DNA of 18,298 nucleotides from JADJPL01 sp964607915 (GTDB lineage: Bacteria; Bacteroidota; Bacteroidia; Chitinophagales; Saprospiraceae). Position numbers and translations under genes: made by a program. The number at the start of each line of letters is the position of its first letter. Position 1 is the stretch's first letter. The DNA lies in contig CAZSMU010000074.1 in the NCBI GenBank assembly GCA_964607915.1, positions 1 to 18,298 on the forward strand, written 5' to 3'. Below are positions 1 through 7,697 of this stretch, in pieces. Below the pieces are notes generated by a model, which did no database searches, had not been told where the DNA came from, and saw only the letters and a program-made list of their open reading frames with translations.

Positions 1-10
1 CGGCGCCGGC

Positions 11-991
11 TTATAGCGCGTGGGCGAGAATGCGTGCCACCCGATCCGGATCGAGTTTGTCGTAGAGGTCGTCGAGCAGTAGGATGGGGGAGAATCCTTT
101 GGCGCTGCGGAGTATCTCGTATTGTGCCAGTTTCAGGGCAATCAGAAACGACTTGCGCTGCCCCTGGGAGGCAAACCGTCGTACGGGAACCTCTTCGATA
201 AGGCATTCCAGGTCGTCGCGGTGTATCCCTTCGGTGGTGCGCAAGAGGAGGAGGTCTTTTTCCAGGGTTTGTTTGAGCAAATCCCCTATGTCTTGCTGCT
301 GAAGGGCCGAGCGGTAAGCCAAGGTAGCCCGTTCGGCCGATCGGCTGATAGCTTGGTATTTCTGGTGGAATATTTCGGAAAATGCTCCCATGAAACGGCT
401 CCGGCACTCGAACAAGTAGCGCGCAGCGGCGATCAACGGCTGCGTGTACGCCTCTATGAGCCCGGAGTCCCGGGTGTGGTGTTCCGACATCTGCCGAAGC
501 AGGGCATTGCGCTGCTGGAGAATGCGGTTGTAGCGCATCAGTTCCATCAGGTAGCGCCCATCCATCTGGGAGAGGGTGTTGTCCAGAAATCTGCGGCGGG
601 CTTCGCTGCCATCTGTGAGCAGCTCGGTGTCGTCGGGGGCAATCATGACGACAGGTAGTATTCCGATATGCTCGGCCAAACGTTCGTAGGGAACCTCCTG
701 GCGTTCGAAGACCTTCAGTTTTCGGGGTGCCACCCTGGCGACGAAGCGCTCCTCCTGCCCGTCGCGCCGAATGGTTGCCGCCAGCCGCATCGCGTCCGTG
801 CCTTTGCGCACCACGGCCATATCGTTCAACCCAAAATAGCTTTTGGTCATGCACAGGTAGTAGATGCTGTCGAGCAGGTTGGTTTTGCCGGCTCCGTTGT
901 GCCCAAAAAAGCAGTGGAAACCTTGCGCCACCGACATGTCGAGGAATTCGTAGTTTTTGAAATTGTGCAGGGTGAGCCGCTCTATCACCAT
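11..991 (-). CDS. recF: DNA replication/repair protein RecF, C-terminally short
   Basis: RecF is an SMC/ABC-type ATPase that binds gapped DNA and helps RecOR load RecA. From the ATG at 991 the product is 326 residues. It has a Walker A motif GHNGAGKT (about residues 30-37), an ABC signature SQGQRKS (about 272-280) and Walker B LLLDDLYDKLD (about 303-313). An in-frame ATG at 1033 and an open frame back to 1141 exist, but a promoter-like box on this strand at 1056-1063 and the family N-terminus (a short strand followed by LxNFKNY) favour 991, with 1033 as the alternative. The product stops only about 13 residues after Walker B, whereas RecF proteins normally continue some 35-40 residues to a strand of the type FITDT, so the 3' end may be frameshifted or truncated. 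The window ends 10 bases past the stop, so this cannot be settled here. Divergent from pdhA. Confidence 0.9.
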   Translation of the reverse strand: MVIERLTLHNFKNYEFLDMSVAQGFHCFFGHNGAGKTNLLDSIYYLCMTKSYFGLNDMAVVRKGTDAMRLAATIRRDGQEERFVARVAPRKLKVFERQEVPYERLAEHIGILPVVMIAPDDTELLTDGSEARRRFLDNTLSQMDGRYLMELMRYNRILQQRNALLRQMSEHHTRDSGLIEAYTQPLIAAARYLFECRSRFMGAFSEIFHQKYQAISRSAERATLAYRSALQQQDIGDLLKQTLEKDLLLLRTTEGIHRDDLECLIEEVPVRRFASQGQRKSFLIALKLAQYEILRSAKGFSPILLLDDLYDKLDPDRVARILAHAL

Positions 992-1055
992 ATCGTATTT
1001 GGACTTGTATCCGCGGGGATTCCGGATGTGCATTACCCGACTTGCCCTATCCGTA

Positions 1056-1089
1056 CAAAAGTAAGCGAAAGGGCAAAAAAATAACACAA
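1056..1089 (-). promoter_or_regulatory. Predicted recF promoter (Bacteroidota type)
   Basis: On the minus strand TACTTTTG (1056-1063) fits the Bacteroidota -7 box TAnnTTTG, and a TTG (1087-1089) lies 23 bases upstream as a possible -33 element. Transcription would begin near 1049, leaving the recF ATGs at 1033 and 991 downstream. It lies in the divergent recF/pdhA intergenic region. Predicted by eye only. Confidence 0.5.
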
Positions 1090-1101
1090 TCCGGCCGGGG
1101 A

Positions 1102-1135
1102 TTGGAAAAATTGTATGAAATCTGGTATATCTTTG
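1102..1135 (+). promoter_or_regulatory. Predicted pdhA promoter (Bacteroidota type)
   Basis: TATCTTTG (1128-1135, continuing GCG) matches the -7 consensus TAnnTTTG, with a TTG at 1102-1104 spaced 23 bases upstream. The predicted start near 1141 gives pdhA a leader of about 40 bases. The extended form TAnCTTTGCG recurs in front of ndk and queD. Confidence 0.55.
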
Positions 1136-1179
1136 CGCCACGAAACGAAGTTAGCGAACGTCCGCAAAAATAGACACAC

Positions 1180-2202
1180 ATGAATTCAGTAGCTGAAAAG
1201 AAAAAATCGGCCAAGCCGGCTTACAGCAAAGAACAATATCTCGAGTGGTTTGAGTTGATGCTCCGCATACGCCGCTTCGAAGAGCGCGCTCTGCAAATGT
1301 ACGGCCAGCAAAAAATCCGCGGTTTTTGCCATGTGTATATCGGGCAGGAAGCGGTCGCAGCCGGTATCGAATCCTCCATCCGCAAGACGGACGGTATCGT
1401 TACGGGGTATCGCCAGCATGGTATTGCTTTGGGGAGGGGAGTGACCTCCCGCGAAGCCATGGCTGAATTATTCGGCAAGTACACGGGAATCGTTAAGGGA
1501 AAAGGGGGCTCCATGCACTTCTTCCACGCACCGACGAAGTACTTCGGGGGCAACGGTATTGTGGGTGCACAGATACCCATCGGCACCGGGATTGCCTTCG
1601 CTGAAAAATACCAGGGTACCGACAACCTGTGCGTCACGATGTTCGGCGATGGTGCTTCCCGCCAGGGCGCTTTGCACGAGGCCTTCAATATGGCGATGAC
1701 CTGGAAACTGCCCGTTTTGTACGTCGTGGAAAACAACGGCTATGCCATGGGCACTTCGGTGGAGCGCACCAGCAACATCACCGAACTCTACCGCCTGGCA
1801 GACGCCTACGGTATGCCCAGCGAACCCGTGGACGGGATGTCGCCGGAGTCGGTACACGAGGCAGTCAGCAAAGCCGCTGCCCATATCCGCGCAGGCAACG
1901 GTCCCTACTTCCTCGAAATCCGAACCTATCGCTACAAAGGGCACTCCGTCTCCGACCCGGCCAAGTACCGCACCAAGGAAGAAGTGCAGTCCTACCAGGA
2001 CCGCGACCCCCTCAAAGTGACAGAAGAGAAAATCCTTCAGTTCAAGCTGGCGACGGAGGCAGAAATCCAGGAAATCAAAGACCGCGTCAAACTCGAAATA
2101 GACGATTGTGTCGAGTTTGCGGAGAACTCCCCGATGCCCCCCGCTTCAGAACTTTATACGGATAACTACGTACAGGAAGATTATCCCTTCATCCGGGATT
2201 GA
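1180..2202 (+). CDS. pdhA: Pyruvate dehydrogenase E1 component subunit alpha
   Basis: The E1 alpha subunit, together with E1 beta, decarboxylates pyruvate using thiamine diphosphate and passes the acetyl group to the lipoyl domain of E2 in the cytoplasmic PDH complex. The 340-residue protein has the usual length. The ThDP/Mg motif runs from GDG (156-158) to NN (185-186). The conserved region RYKGHSVSDPAKYR (about 251-264) corresponds to the active-site/phosphorylation-loop segment of E1 alpha proteins, and HVYIGQEA (51-58) is typical of the N-terminal half. No E1 beta or E2 gene follows, so the partners must lie elsewhere. Branched-chain 2-oxoacid dehydrogenase E1 alpha is the main alternative; overall similarity to PDH alpha is better. 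ATG start; weak ribosome-binding site. Stop TGA. Confidence 0.93.
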   Translation: MNSVAEKKKSAKPAYSKEQYLEWFELMLRIRRFEERALQMYGQQKIRGFCHVYIGQEAVAAGIESSIRKTDGIVTGYRQHGIALGRGVTSREAMAELFGKYTGIVKGKGGSMHFFHAPTKYFGGNGIVGAQIPIGTGIAFAEKYQGTDNLCVTMFGDGASRQGALHEAFNMAMTWKLPVLYVVENNGYAMGTSVERTSNITELYRLADAYGMPSEPVDGMSPESVHEAVSKAAAHIRAGNGPYFLEIRTYRYKGHSVSDPAKYRTKEEVQSYQDRDPLKVTEEKILQFKLATEAEIQEIKDRVKLEIDDCVEFAENSPMPPASELYTDNYVQEDYPFIRD

Positions 2203-2227
2203 TCCTGATTTTACCTACCCTTTTCGT

Positions 2228-2245
2228 TACATTTGCGTACCTTTG
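2228..2245 (+). promoter_or_regulatory. Tandem -7 boxes upstream of ndk
   Basis: Two copies of TAC(A/C)TTTGCG follow each other with a 10-base period: TACATTTG at 2228-2235 and TACCTTTG at 2238-2245. Each matches the Bacteroidota TAnnTTTG box. The second would place a transcription start about 25 bases before the ndk ATG. No convincing -33 TTG is seen at the right distance for either. Confidence 0.5.
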
Positions 2246-2276
2246 CGCCGATTTTTCACAAAACGTCTATTAAAAA

Positions 2277-2696
2277 ATGGCAGGAAACAGAACATTTACC
2301 ATGATCAAGCCCGATGCGGTGCGCGCCGGGCATATCGGCGCCATCCTCGCGAAAATCAATGAAGCCGGATTCAGGATCGTCGCCATGAAATACACCAAGC
2401 TGTCTGCGGAAAAAGCAGGGGAATTCTACGCGGTGCACCGCGAGCGCCCTTTCTACGGCGAGTTGGTGGAGTTCATGTCTTCCGGGCCGATTGTAGCGGC
2501 AACGCTGGAAAAAGACAACGCCGTAGAGGATTTCCGCAAGTTGATCGGCGCCACCGACCCTTCGAAGGCAGAGCCGGGCACTATCCGGGCCTTGTTCGCA
2601 CGCAGCATTGGGGAGAACGCCGTACACGGCTCCGACTCCGACGAGAATGCAGCCATTGAATCCGCGTTCCATTTCGCAGGGGTAGAGTTTTTCTAG
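2277..2696 (+). CDS. ndk: Nucleoside diphosphate kinase
   Basis: Ndk transfers the gamma phosphate of ATP to nucleoside diphosphates through a phosphohistidine intermediate, balancing NTP pools. The 139-residue product has the family length. The nucleophilic histidine lies in NAVHGSDS (H117). The N-terminal TMIKPDAV (K11) and the RPFY segment (57-60) are hallmark nucleotide-binding parts. It sits 74 bases after pdhA with its own promoter-like boxes, so it is probably transcribed independently. Stop TAG. The transcript should end at the hairpin at 2750-2812. Confidence 0.97.
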   Translation: MAGNRTFTMIKPDAVRAGHIGAILAKINEAGFRIVAMKYTKLSAEKAGEFYAVHRERPFYGELVEFMSSGPIVAATLEKDNAVEDFRKLIGATDPSKAEPGTIRALFARSIGENAVHGSDSDENAAIESAFHFAGVEFF

Positions 2697-2749
2697 GAGG
2701 CTTATGGCCAAGGGAAATGCGCCGGCGTCTCCGGCGGAGGTGTCCTTTT

Positions 2750-2812
2750 CCATACGCGCATAAAAAAACCGGTTTTCGCTCTGCGAAAACCGGTTTTTTT
2801 ATGCGCGTATGG
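2750..2812. terminator. Bidirectional terminator, perfect 30-bp inverted repeat
   Basis: Arms 2750-2779 and 2783-2812 are perfect reverse complements around a 3-base loop (TCT). The inner 11-bp stem (CCGGTTTTCGC and its complement) is followed by seven T on either strand, so it works as a canonical intrinsic terminator in both directions. A further 12-bp stem lies outside the T tract. It separates the convergent ndk and mutS2, each of which would end here. Confidence 0.9.
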
Positions 2813-2855
2813 CGGGTTGTTCCACATCAGGTGCGACGGCGAGATTTTTGCATAC

Positions 2856-5243
2856 TCAGCGTATTTCCACCAGGGTTACGCCATCGCCGCCCAGTTCCGG
2901 TTCTGGGTGAGTGATGTCCATGGGGATTCGGTACTCTTTCAGTTTGCTGCGCACTGCCTTGCGGAGCACTCCATTCCCTTTGCCGTGTACGATGCGCAGG
3001 TTGGTAGCGCTGGTCAGCAGGGCGTGGTCCACGAAAGATTCTACGATTTGAAGGGCTTCCTCCATGCGCATTCCCCGGATGTCCAGTTTGGATTGGAAGC
3101 CGGCATTCTGCTGTACGGTATCGGTTTGGATGCTGCGTTTGGATTGTACCTCCAGGGGTTCGCCGGAATGTACCAGGTCCTGGAGGGCGATGGTCATGCG
3201 GAGTTGGCCCACCATTACGATGGCCTTGTCTTTTTTCAGGGCTTCCACTTTGCCCACGGCTCCGCCCTGGAGCAGTTTCACGAAGTCCCCGGCCTGGATG
3301 GGGCGTTCGCGCGCCTTTGAGTGGGCGGGGGTATAGATATCCTTTTTCAGTTCTACGACCTGTTCTTGCAGCACCTGTCGTTCCTCTTTGACTTTTGCGG
3401 CTATTTCACGGGCTTTTTCGAGGTTTTTCTCTTCTTTCAGTTCCCGGATCAGTCTTTCGAAAGCCTGGTTTTCGCGACCAGCCTGTTGGAGGGCTTGCTC
3501 TTTGGCTTCGAGCTTTTGGCGTTTGCTGCGGAACTCCATATCGCGCTGCATTTGGTCGTAGGTGCGCATGAGGCGTTCCAGTTTTTCCTCCCGTTCTTTC
3601 ATGACCTGGAGTTGGTCTTCCAGTTCTTTTTTCTCTTTCTGGAGATCTATGAGCAACTGGTCCACGGCGGTTTCGCTTTTGCCGCTGCGATGCCGGGCAT
3701 ACTCGAGCATTTTTTCATCGAGGCCGCTTTTCATGGCGATTTCGAATGCGTAGGAGCTGCCGGGTCTGCCGACCTTGAGTTCGTAGGTAGGCGACAGGTG
3801 GTCTTTGTCAAAGTGCATAGCTCCGTTGAGGATGCCCTTTGTTTTGAAGGCGAAAATCTTGAGGTTGGAGTAGTGCGTAGTGATTACGCCGAAGACCTTG
3901 CGCTGGTTGAGTTCGCGGAGGACGGACTCTGCGATGGCGCCGCCCATTTGGGGGTCGGTGCCGGAGCCGAATTCGTCGATGAGTACGAGCGTGCGTTCGT
4001 TGGCGTGCTGCACGAACTGGCGCATATTGCTCAGGTGGGAGCTGTAGGTACTCAGGTCATCCTCGATAGACTGCTGGTCACCGATGTCGGCGAAGATATT
4101 GGAAAAGACACCCATCTCGCTGCGCTCATCCACCGGGACCAGGAGGCCGCTCTGCACCATGAGTTGCAGTAGGCCTACCGACTTCATCGTGATGGATTTG
4201 CCGCCTGCGTTGGGGCCGCTCAGCACGAGGATTCGGTTGCCGTGTTCCATGCGCAGGGTGAACGGCACGGTAGTTCTTGCCAGGGGTAGGTTGCGCAGGA
4301 ACAACAGGGGATGGCGCGCATCCAGCAAGTAGAGGTGCGGGGCTTGCCGCATTTGCGGGTGGCCGGCCTTCATCATACTGGCCACGCGGCCCTTGGCATA
4401 GACCAGGTCAAAATAGACCAGGATATCCTGATACTTTCGGATCTGGGGCACGTAAGGGCGCAAAAGGGCGCTCAGCGTTTTGAGGATGCGGTAGATTTCG
4501 CGCCGCTCTTCCTGTTCCAGGTCGAAGATATCGTTGTTTATCTGGATGATCCCTTCCGGCTCGATGAAAGCCGTACGCCCTGTGGCCGATTCATCATGGA
4601 TGATGCCGCGCACTTTGCGCTTGTGTTCTGCCGGCACACTGAGTACGCGCCGCCCATTGCGGAAGCTCTCCACGGTGTCGCTCAGCCATCCCTTGGCGCG
4701 GTACGTCTGTACGATTTCGCGGAATGCTTTGTCCAGTTCGCGCTGTTTACCCGAGATGGCTTTCCGTATTTTGGATAACTCCGGGGAAGCATCGGCCCGG
4801 ATATTGCCGTCGGGGTCTATCACGCGGTCAATTTCCAGGATCAGGGTTTTGTCGAAATGCACCACTTTGATGATCGCATACAGGGAAGGGTACATTTCCC
4901 GGCGGGGATCAGTAAAGAAGTCGTATATCCCCGCGACGGCCACCAGGGTGATCTGGACGCGGCGCAAGCCATCTTCCGGCAGCACGTAATCCTGAATTTC
5001 GAGCATGCGCAGCTCTTCCTCCAGGTCGGAGTAGGAAGGGATGTGCATCCGGTCGTTGTGGTCTATGGAGCGCCTCATTTCGCGCACTTCGCGCAGCTTC
5101 GTTTCGATGCGGTCGAGGTTGGTGCCCGGGCGAATGGCATGCGCGGCGGACTTGCCCAGTTCTCCCTGGCATTCGTGGGACACCAGTTCCAGTACTTTGT
5201 CGAATTCCAGGCGCTGGAAAATATCTTTTGGATCTAAACGCAT
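2856..5243 (-). CDS. mutS2: MutS2 endonuclease / ribosome-splitting ATPase with Smr domain
   Basis: From the ATG at 5243 the protein has 795 residues, the usual MutS2 length. It has a MutS core with lever and clamp helices, Walker A GPNAGGKS (343-350), Walker B LVLIDEFGSGTD (419-430), a long charged coiled coil (about 528-637), a small beta KOW-like stretch (about 650-690) and a C-terminal Smr nuclease domain with LDIRG (720-724) and HGKGNG (753-758). It lacks the mismatch-recognition domain of MutS1. MutS2 proteins have been linked to suppression of recombination and, in Bacillus, to sensing and splitting collided ribosomes; which applies here is not visible from sequence. An in-frame ATG at 5303 adds 20 residues, but a promoter-like box overlaps that position, and family alignments begin near the chosen start. 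Confidence 0.93.
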   Translation of the reverse strand: MRLDPKDIFQRLEFDKVLELVSHECQGELGKSAAHAIRPGTNLDRIETKLREVREMRRSIDHNDRMHIPSYSDLEEELRMLEIQDYVLPEDGLRRVQITLVAVAGIYDFFTDPRREMYPSLYAIIKVVHFDKTLILEIDRVIDPDGNIRADASPELSKIRKAISGKQRELDKAFREIVQTYRAKGWLSDTVESFRNGRRVLSVPAEHKRKVRGIIHDESATGRTAFIEPEGIIQINNDIFDLEQEERREIYRILKTLSALLRPYVPQIRKYQDILVYFDLVYAKGRVASMMKAGHPQMRQAPHLYLLDARHPLLFLRNLPLARTTVPFTLRMEHGNRILVLSGPNAGGKSITMKSVGLLQLMVQSGLLVPVDERSEMGVFSNIFADIGDQQSIEDDLSTYSSHLSNMRQFVQHANERTLVLIDEFGSGTDPQMGGAIAESVLRELNQRKVFGVITTHYSNLKIFAFKTKGILNGAMHFDKDHLSPTYELKVGRPGSSYAFEIAMKSGLDEKMLEYARHRSGKSETAVDQLLIDLQKEKKELEDQLQVMKEREEKLERLMRTYDQMQRDMEFRSKRQKLEAKEQALQQAGRENQAFERLIRELKEEKNLEKAREIAAKVKEERQVLQEQVVELKKDIYTPAHSKARERPIQAGDFVKLLQGGAVGKVEALKKDKAIVMVGQLRMTIALQDLVHSGEPLEVQSKRSIQTDTVQQNAGFQSKLDIRGMRMEEALQIVESFVDHALLTSATNLRIVHGKGNGVLRKAVRSKLKEYRIPMDITHPEPELGGDGVTLVEIR

Positions 5244-5300
5244 GGGTCTAAAAAATTCACAGGATTTTTCAAGTGCTTTTGCAAAAGTGTAGAGTTTTTG

Positions 5301-5333
5301 CAACGATACGACCGTTCAGACGGTACCTTGCAA
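5301..5333 (-). promoter_or_regulatory. Possible mutS2 promoter
   Basis: On the minus strand TATCGTTG (5301-5308) is a one-mismatch -7 box and a TTG (5331-5333) lies 22 bases upstream. The start of transcription would be near 5294, downstream of the alternative ATG at 5303, which supports translation from 5243. A 12-bp palindrome CTTTTGCAAAAG (5276-5287) falls in the predicted leader. Confidence 0.35.
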
Positions 5334-5419
5334 TAGAATGGATAAAACAATATTTTGACCTGTAAGTTCCACAGAACTATAAAACCCGTTTAAAAACGCT
5401 AATTTCGCCGTGTATTGGG

Positions 5420-5463
5420 CGTATTGCGAGGAAAAAAAAGACCTTTTTTTTCCTCGCAATACG
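5420..5463. repeat. 20-bp perfect palindrome in the mutS2/aroC divergent region
   Basis: Arms 5420-5439 and 5444-5463 are perfectly complementary with a GACC loop. The outer half carries TTGCGAGG and the upper half is A8/T8. Unlike a normal terminator, the T run lies inside the stem below a 4-base loop and not after it. The position, 28 bases before the aroC start and between divergent genes, is unexpected for a terminator. A weak -7-like TAATTTCG (5400-5407) just upstream would put it in the aroC 5' leader. It resembles the palindromes at 8610-8680 and 9907-9982. Confidence 0.8.
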
Positions 5464-5491
5464 TCTGTTTGTCATCCCATAAAAGACTACC

Positions 5492-6571
5492 GTGGCAGGA
5501 AACTCATTTGGCAATGCATTCAAAATCACTACGTTTGGGGAATCGCACGGCAGAGGAATCGGCGTGGTGCTCGACGGCTGCCCGGCGGGGCTTCCCATTG
5601 ACGAAGGCTTTGTGCAAGCCGAACTCGACCGCCGCAGGCCCGGGCAGTCCGCCATCGTGACCCAGCGCAAGGAGGAAGATCAGGTGCAGTTCCTCTCCGG
5701 CGTATTCGAAGGCGTGGCAACCGGTGCGCCGATCGCTATGCTCATCCTGAACGCCGATGCACGGTCCAAGGATTACAGCCATATCGCTGAAAAATACCGG
5801 CCCTCCCATGCCGATTTTACATACCAGGAAAAGTACGGCATCCGCGACTATCGGGGCGGCGGGCGTTCCTCAGCGCGGGAGACGGCAGCCCGCGTAGCTG
5901 CCGGGGCCATCGCCAAGTTGCTCCTGAGTACCCAGGGGATTGCCTGTAGGGCATGGGTCAGCCAGGTAGGAGATATCTCTTTGAACAAATCGTGGAAAGA
6001 ACTGGATCTATCCCTCACGGACAGCAACGATGTGCGGTGCCCCGACCCCCACACCGCAGAAGCTATGATCGAATTGATCAAGGCGGTGCGCAAAGACGGA
6101 GATACGATCGGGGGTATCGTGAGCGGCTTGATCACCGGCTGCCCGGTGGGCCTGGGCGAGCCGGCGTTCGACAAACTACATGCCGACCTGGGCAAGGCGA
6201 TGCTGAGCATCAACGCGTGCAAGGGCTTTGAATACGGTTCCGGGTTTGCCGGGACCACACTGCGGGGCAGCGCGCATAACGACGCATTTTATAACGACCA
6301 CGGAATCATAAAGACGCGCAGCAACCATTCCGGCGGTATCCAGGGCGGCATATCCAATGGGATGGAGATTGATTACCGGGCGGCGTTCAAGCCGGTAGCC
6401 ACCATCGTGCCCGCCCAGGAGTCCGTGGATAGGGCAGGGAATCTCGTACAAGTAGAGGGAAGAGGGCGCCACGATCCCTGCGTTCTGCCTCGTGCCGTAC
6501 CCATCGTAGAATCTATGGCCGCCCTCGTAGTGGCCGACCACCTGCTGCGCAACCGGATGGTGCGGATTTAA
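5492..6571 (+). CDS. aroC: Chorismate synthase
   Basis: AroC converts 5-enolpyruvylshikimate-3-phosphate to chorismate, the last step of the shikimate pathway, using reduced FMN. The 359-residue product has family length with GESHG (16-20), RPSHADFTY (103-111) and GGGRSSARET (122-131), all signature regions, and a normal C-terminus around HDPCVLPRAVPIVESMAAL. The start is GTG at 5492: the family begins MAGNxFG and no ATG exists nearby. No clear Shine-Dalgarno is present. A strong palindrome lies 28 bases upstream and may affect leader transcription or stability. No other aro gene is adjacent; nrnA follows after 79 bases. Confidence 0.97.
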   Translation: MAGNSFGNAFKITTFGESHGRGIGVVLDGCPAGLPIDEGFVQAELDRRRPGQSAIVTQRKEEDQVQFLSGVFEGVATGAPIAMLILNADARSKDYSHIAEKYRPSHADFTYQEKYGIRDYRGGGRSSARETAARVAAGAIAKLLLSTQGIACRAWVSQVGDISLNKSWKELDLSLTDSNDVRCPDPHTAEAMIELIKAVRKDGDTIGGIVSGLITGCPVGLGEPAFDKLHADLGKAMLSINACKGFEYGSGFAGTTLRGSAHNDAFYNDHGIIKTRSNHSGGIQGGISNGMEIDYRAAFKPVATIVPAQESVDRAGNLVQVEGRGRHDPCVLPRAVPIVESMAALVVADHLLRNRMVRI

Positions 6572-6650
6572 TTAAGACTTGCGGCTCCCCAGTATAACTT
6601 AATAAAGTCAATATTTTTACCGAACTTCGCGGTCGTTTATTTGTAGGGAA

Positions 6651-7661
6651 ATGGAAAATATTATCGCGCTAAAGTCCCTGTTGTCCGCACCAAAGGACAT
6701 CGTCCTGATCACGCACCGCAACCCGGACGGAGATGCCATTGGGTCATCTCTGGCTATGATGCACTTTCTGAACAACCTCGGACATTGTGTCAAGCCCATC
6801 AGCCCGTCGGAGTATCCCGATGGGATGGGGTGGATGCCCGGTATTGATAAAATGCTGATCACCGACGAACATCCCGACGCGGTCCGCTCGGGAATCGAAC
6901 AGGCTGAACTGATTATATGCCTGGATTTCAATTCGCTGGATCGGATAGATAAAACAGGGGAGATGGTAAACGCCCAGACTTCCGCAGTCAAAGTACTGAT
7001 TGACCACCACCTGGACCCCGAGCCCTTCGCCGATTACGTGCTGTCGGATACCAGCGCCAGCTCTACCAGCGAACTGGTGTTCGACTTCATCCACCTGCTA
7101 GGCATGGAAATGCACATAAATCAGCAGGTCGCGGACTGTATCTATACGGGAATCATTACCGATACAGGGTCTTTTCGCTATAGTACCTCCGCCAAACTCT
7201 TCCGCACGGTCGCCCGCTTGCTGGAGTTCGGCGTGCAGGATGTCGTATTGCAGGACCTGATCCACAACACCCTTCGGGAAAAACACCTGCGCCTGCTGGG
7301 ATACTGCCTCTACCACCGCATGGAAATCCTGGAAGAGTACCGCACGGGCATCATCGTGTTGTCCAAAGAAGACTACGCCCGGTTCGATATCCAACGAGGC
7401 GATACCGAGGGCATCGTGAACTATCTGCTTCGCATGCCGATTGTAAAAGTCGCTGCATTTATTACAGAGCAACCGACGATTGTAAAGATGTCTTTCCGTT
7501 CTAAAGGCGAGTTCTCCGTACAGGAAATCGCGTCCCAGCATTTCAAAGGAGGAGGGCATCGCAATGCTTCCGGTGGCTTTTCCTATATCGGCCTCTGGCC
7601 TACCGTGCGCAAATTCAAGGAGTTATTACCCCAGTATCAGGACAAACTACTACTAGACTGA
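6651..7661 (+). CDS. nrnA: DHH/DHHA1 phosphoesterase, NrnA-like oligoribonuclease / pAp phosphatase
   Basis: NrnA-type enzymes degrade 2-5 nt RNA or pGpG-like nanoRNAs and dephosphorylate pAp, using two metal ions. The 336-residue protein shows all DHH motifs: THRNPDGDAIGSS (21-33), LDFN (91-94), DHH (118-120) and TGIITDTGSFRYS (166-178). The DHHA1 glycine-rich motif GGGHRNASGG is at 300-309. There are no extra DNA-binding domains, so it is not RecJ, and no membrane segments, so it is not GdpP. It starts at ATG 6651; the FKBP gene follows after 36 bases on the same strand, so co-transcription is likely. Substrate preference cannot be read from sequence, so the symbol denotes the family. Confidence 0.9.
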   Translation: MENIIALKSLLSAPKDIVLITHRNPDGDAIGSSLAMMHFLNNLGHCVKPISPSEYPDGMGWMPGIDKMLITDEHPDAVRSGIEQAELIICLDFNSLDRIDKTGEMVNAQTSAVKVLIDHHLDPEPFADYVLSDTSASSTSELVFDFIHLLGMEMHINQQVADCIYTGIITDTGSFRYSTSAKLFRTVARLLEFGVQDVVLQDLIHNTLREKHLRLLGYCLYHRMEILEEYRTGIIVLSKEDYARFDIQRGDTEGIVNYLLRMPIVKVAAFITEQPTIVKMSFRSKGEFSVQEIASQHFKGGGHRNASGGFSYIGLWPTVRKFKELLPQYQDKLLLD

Positions 7662-7697
7662 ACACAATCATTCTGTCATTCTTTAATCCATTAGTAT

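Noticed and set aside
992..1141. Upstream extension of recF to 1141
   Set aside because: It covers a TACTTTTG promoter box and gives a non-homologous hydrophobic N-terminus; RecF proteins begin near the ATG at 991.
3321..4172. Long plus-strand open frame (283 codons) opposite mutS2
   Set aside because: It lies entirely antisense to the well-conserved mutS2 coiled-coil and ATPase region; its Phe/Leu-rich composition is what the complement of Glu/Lys-rich coding gives.
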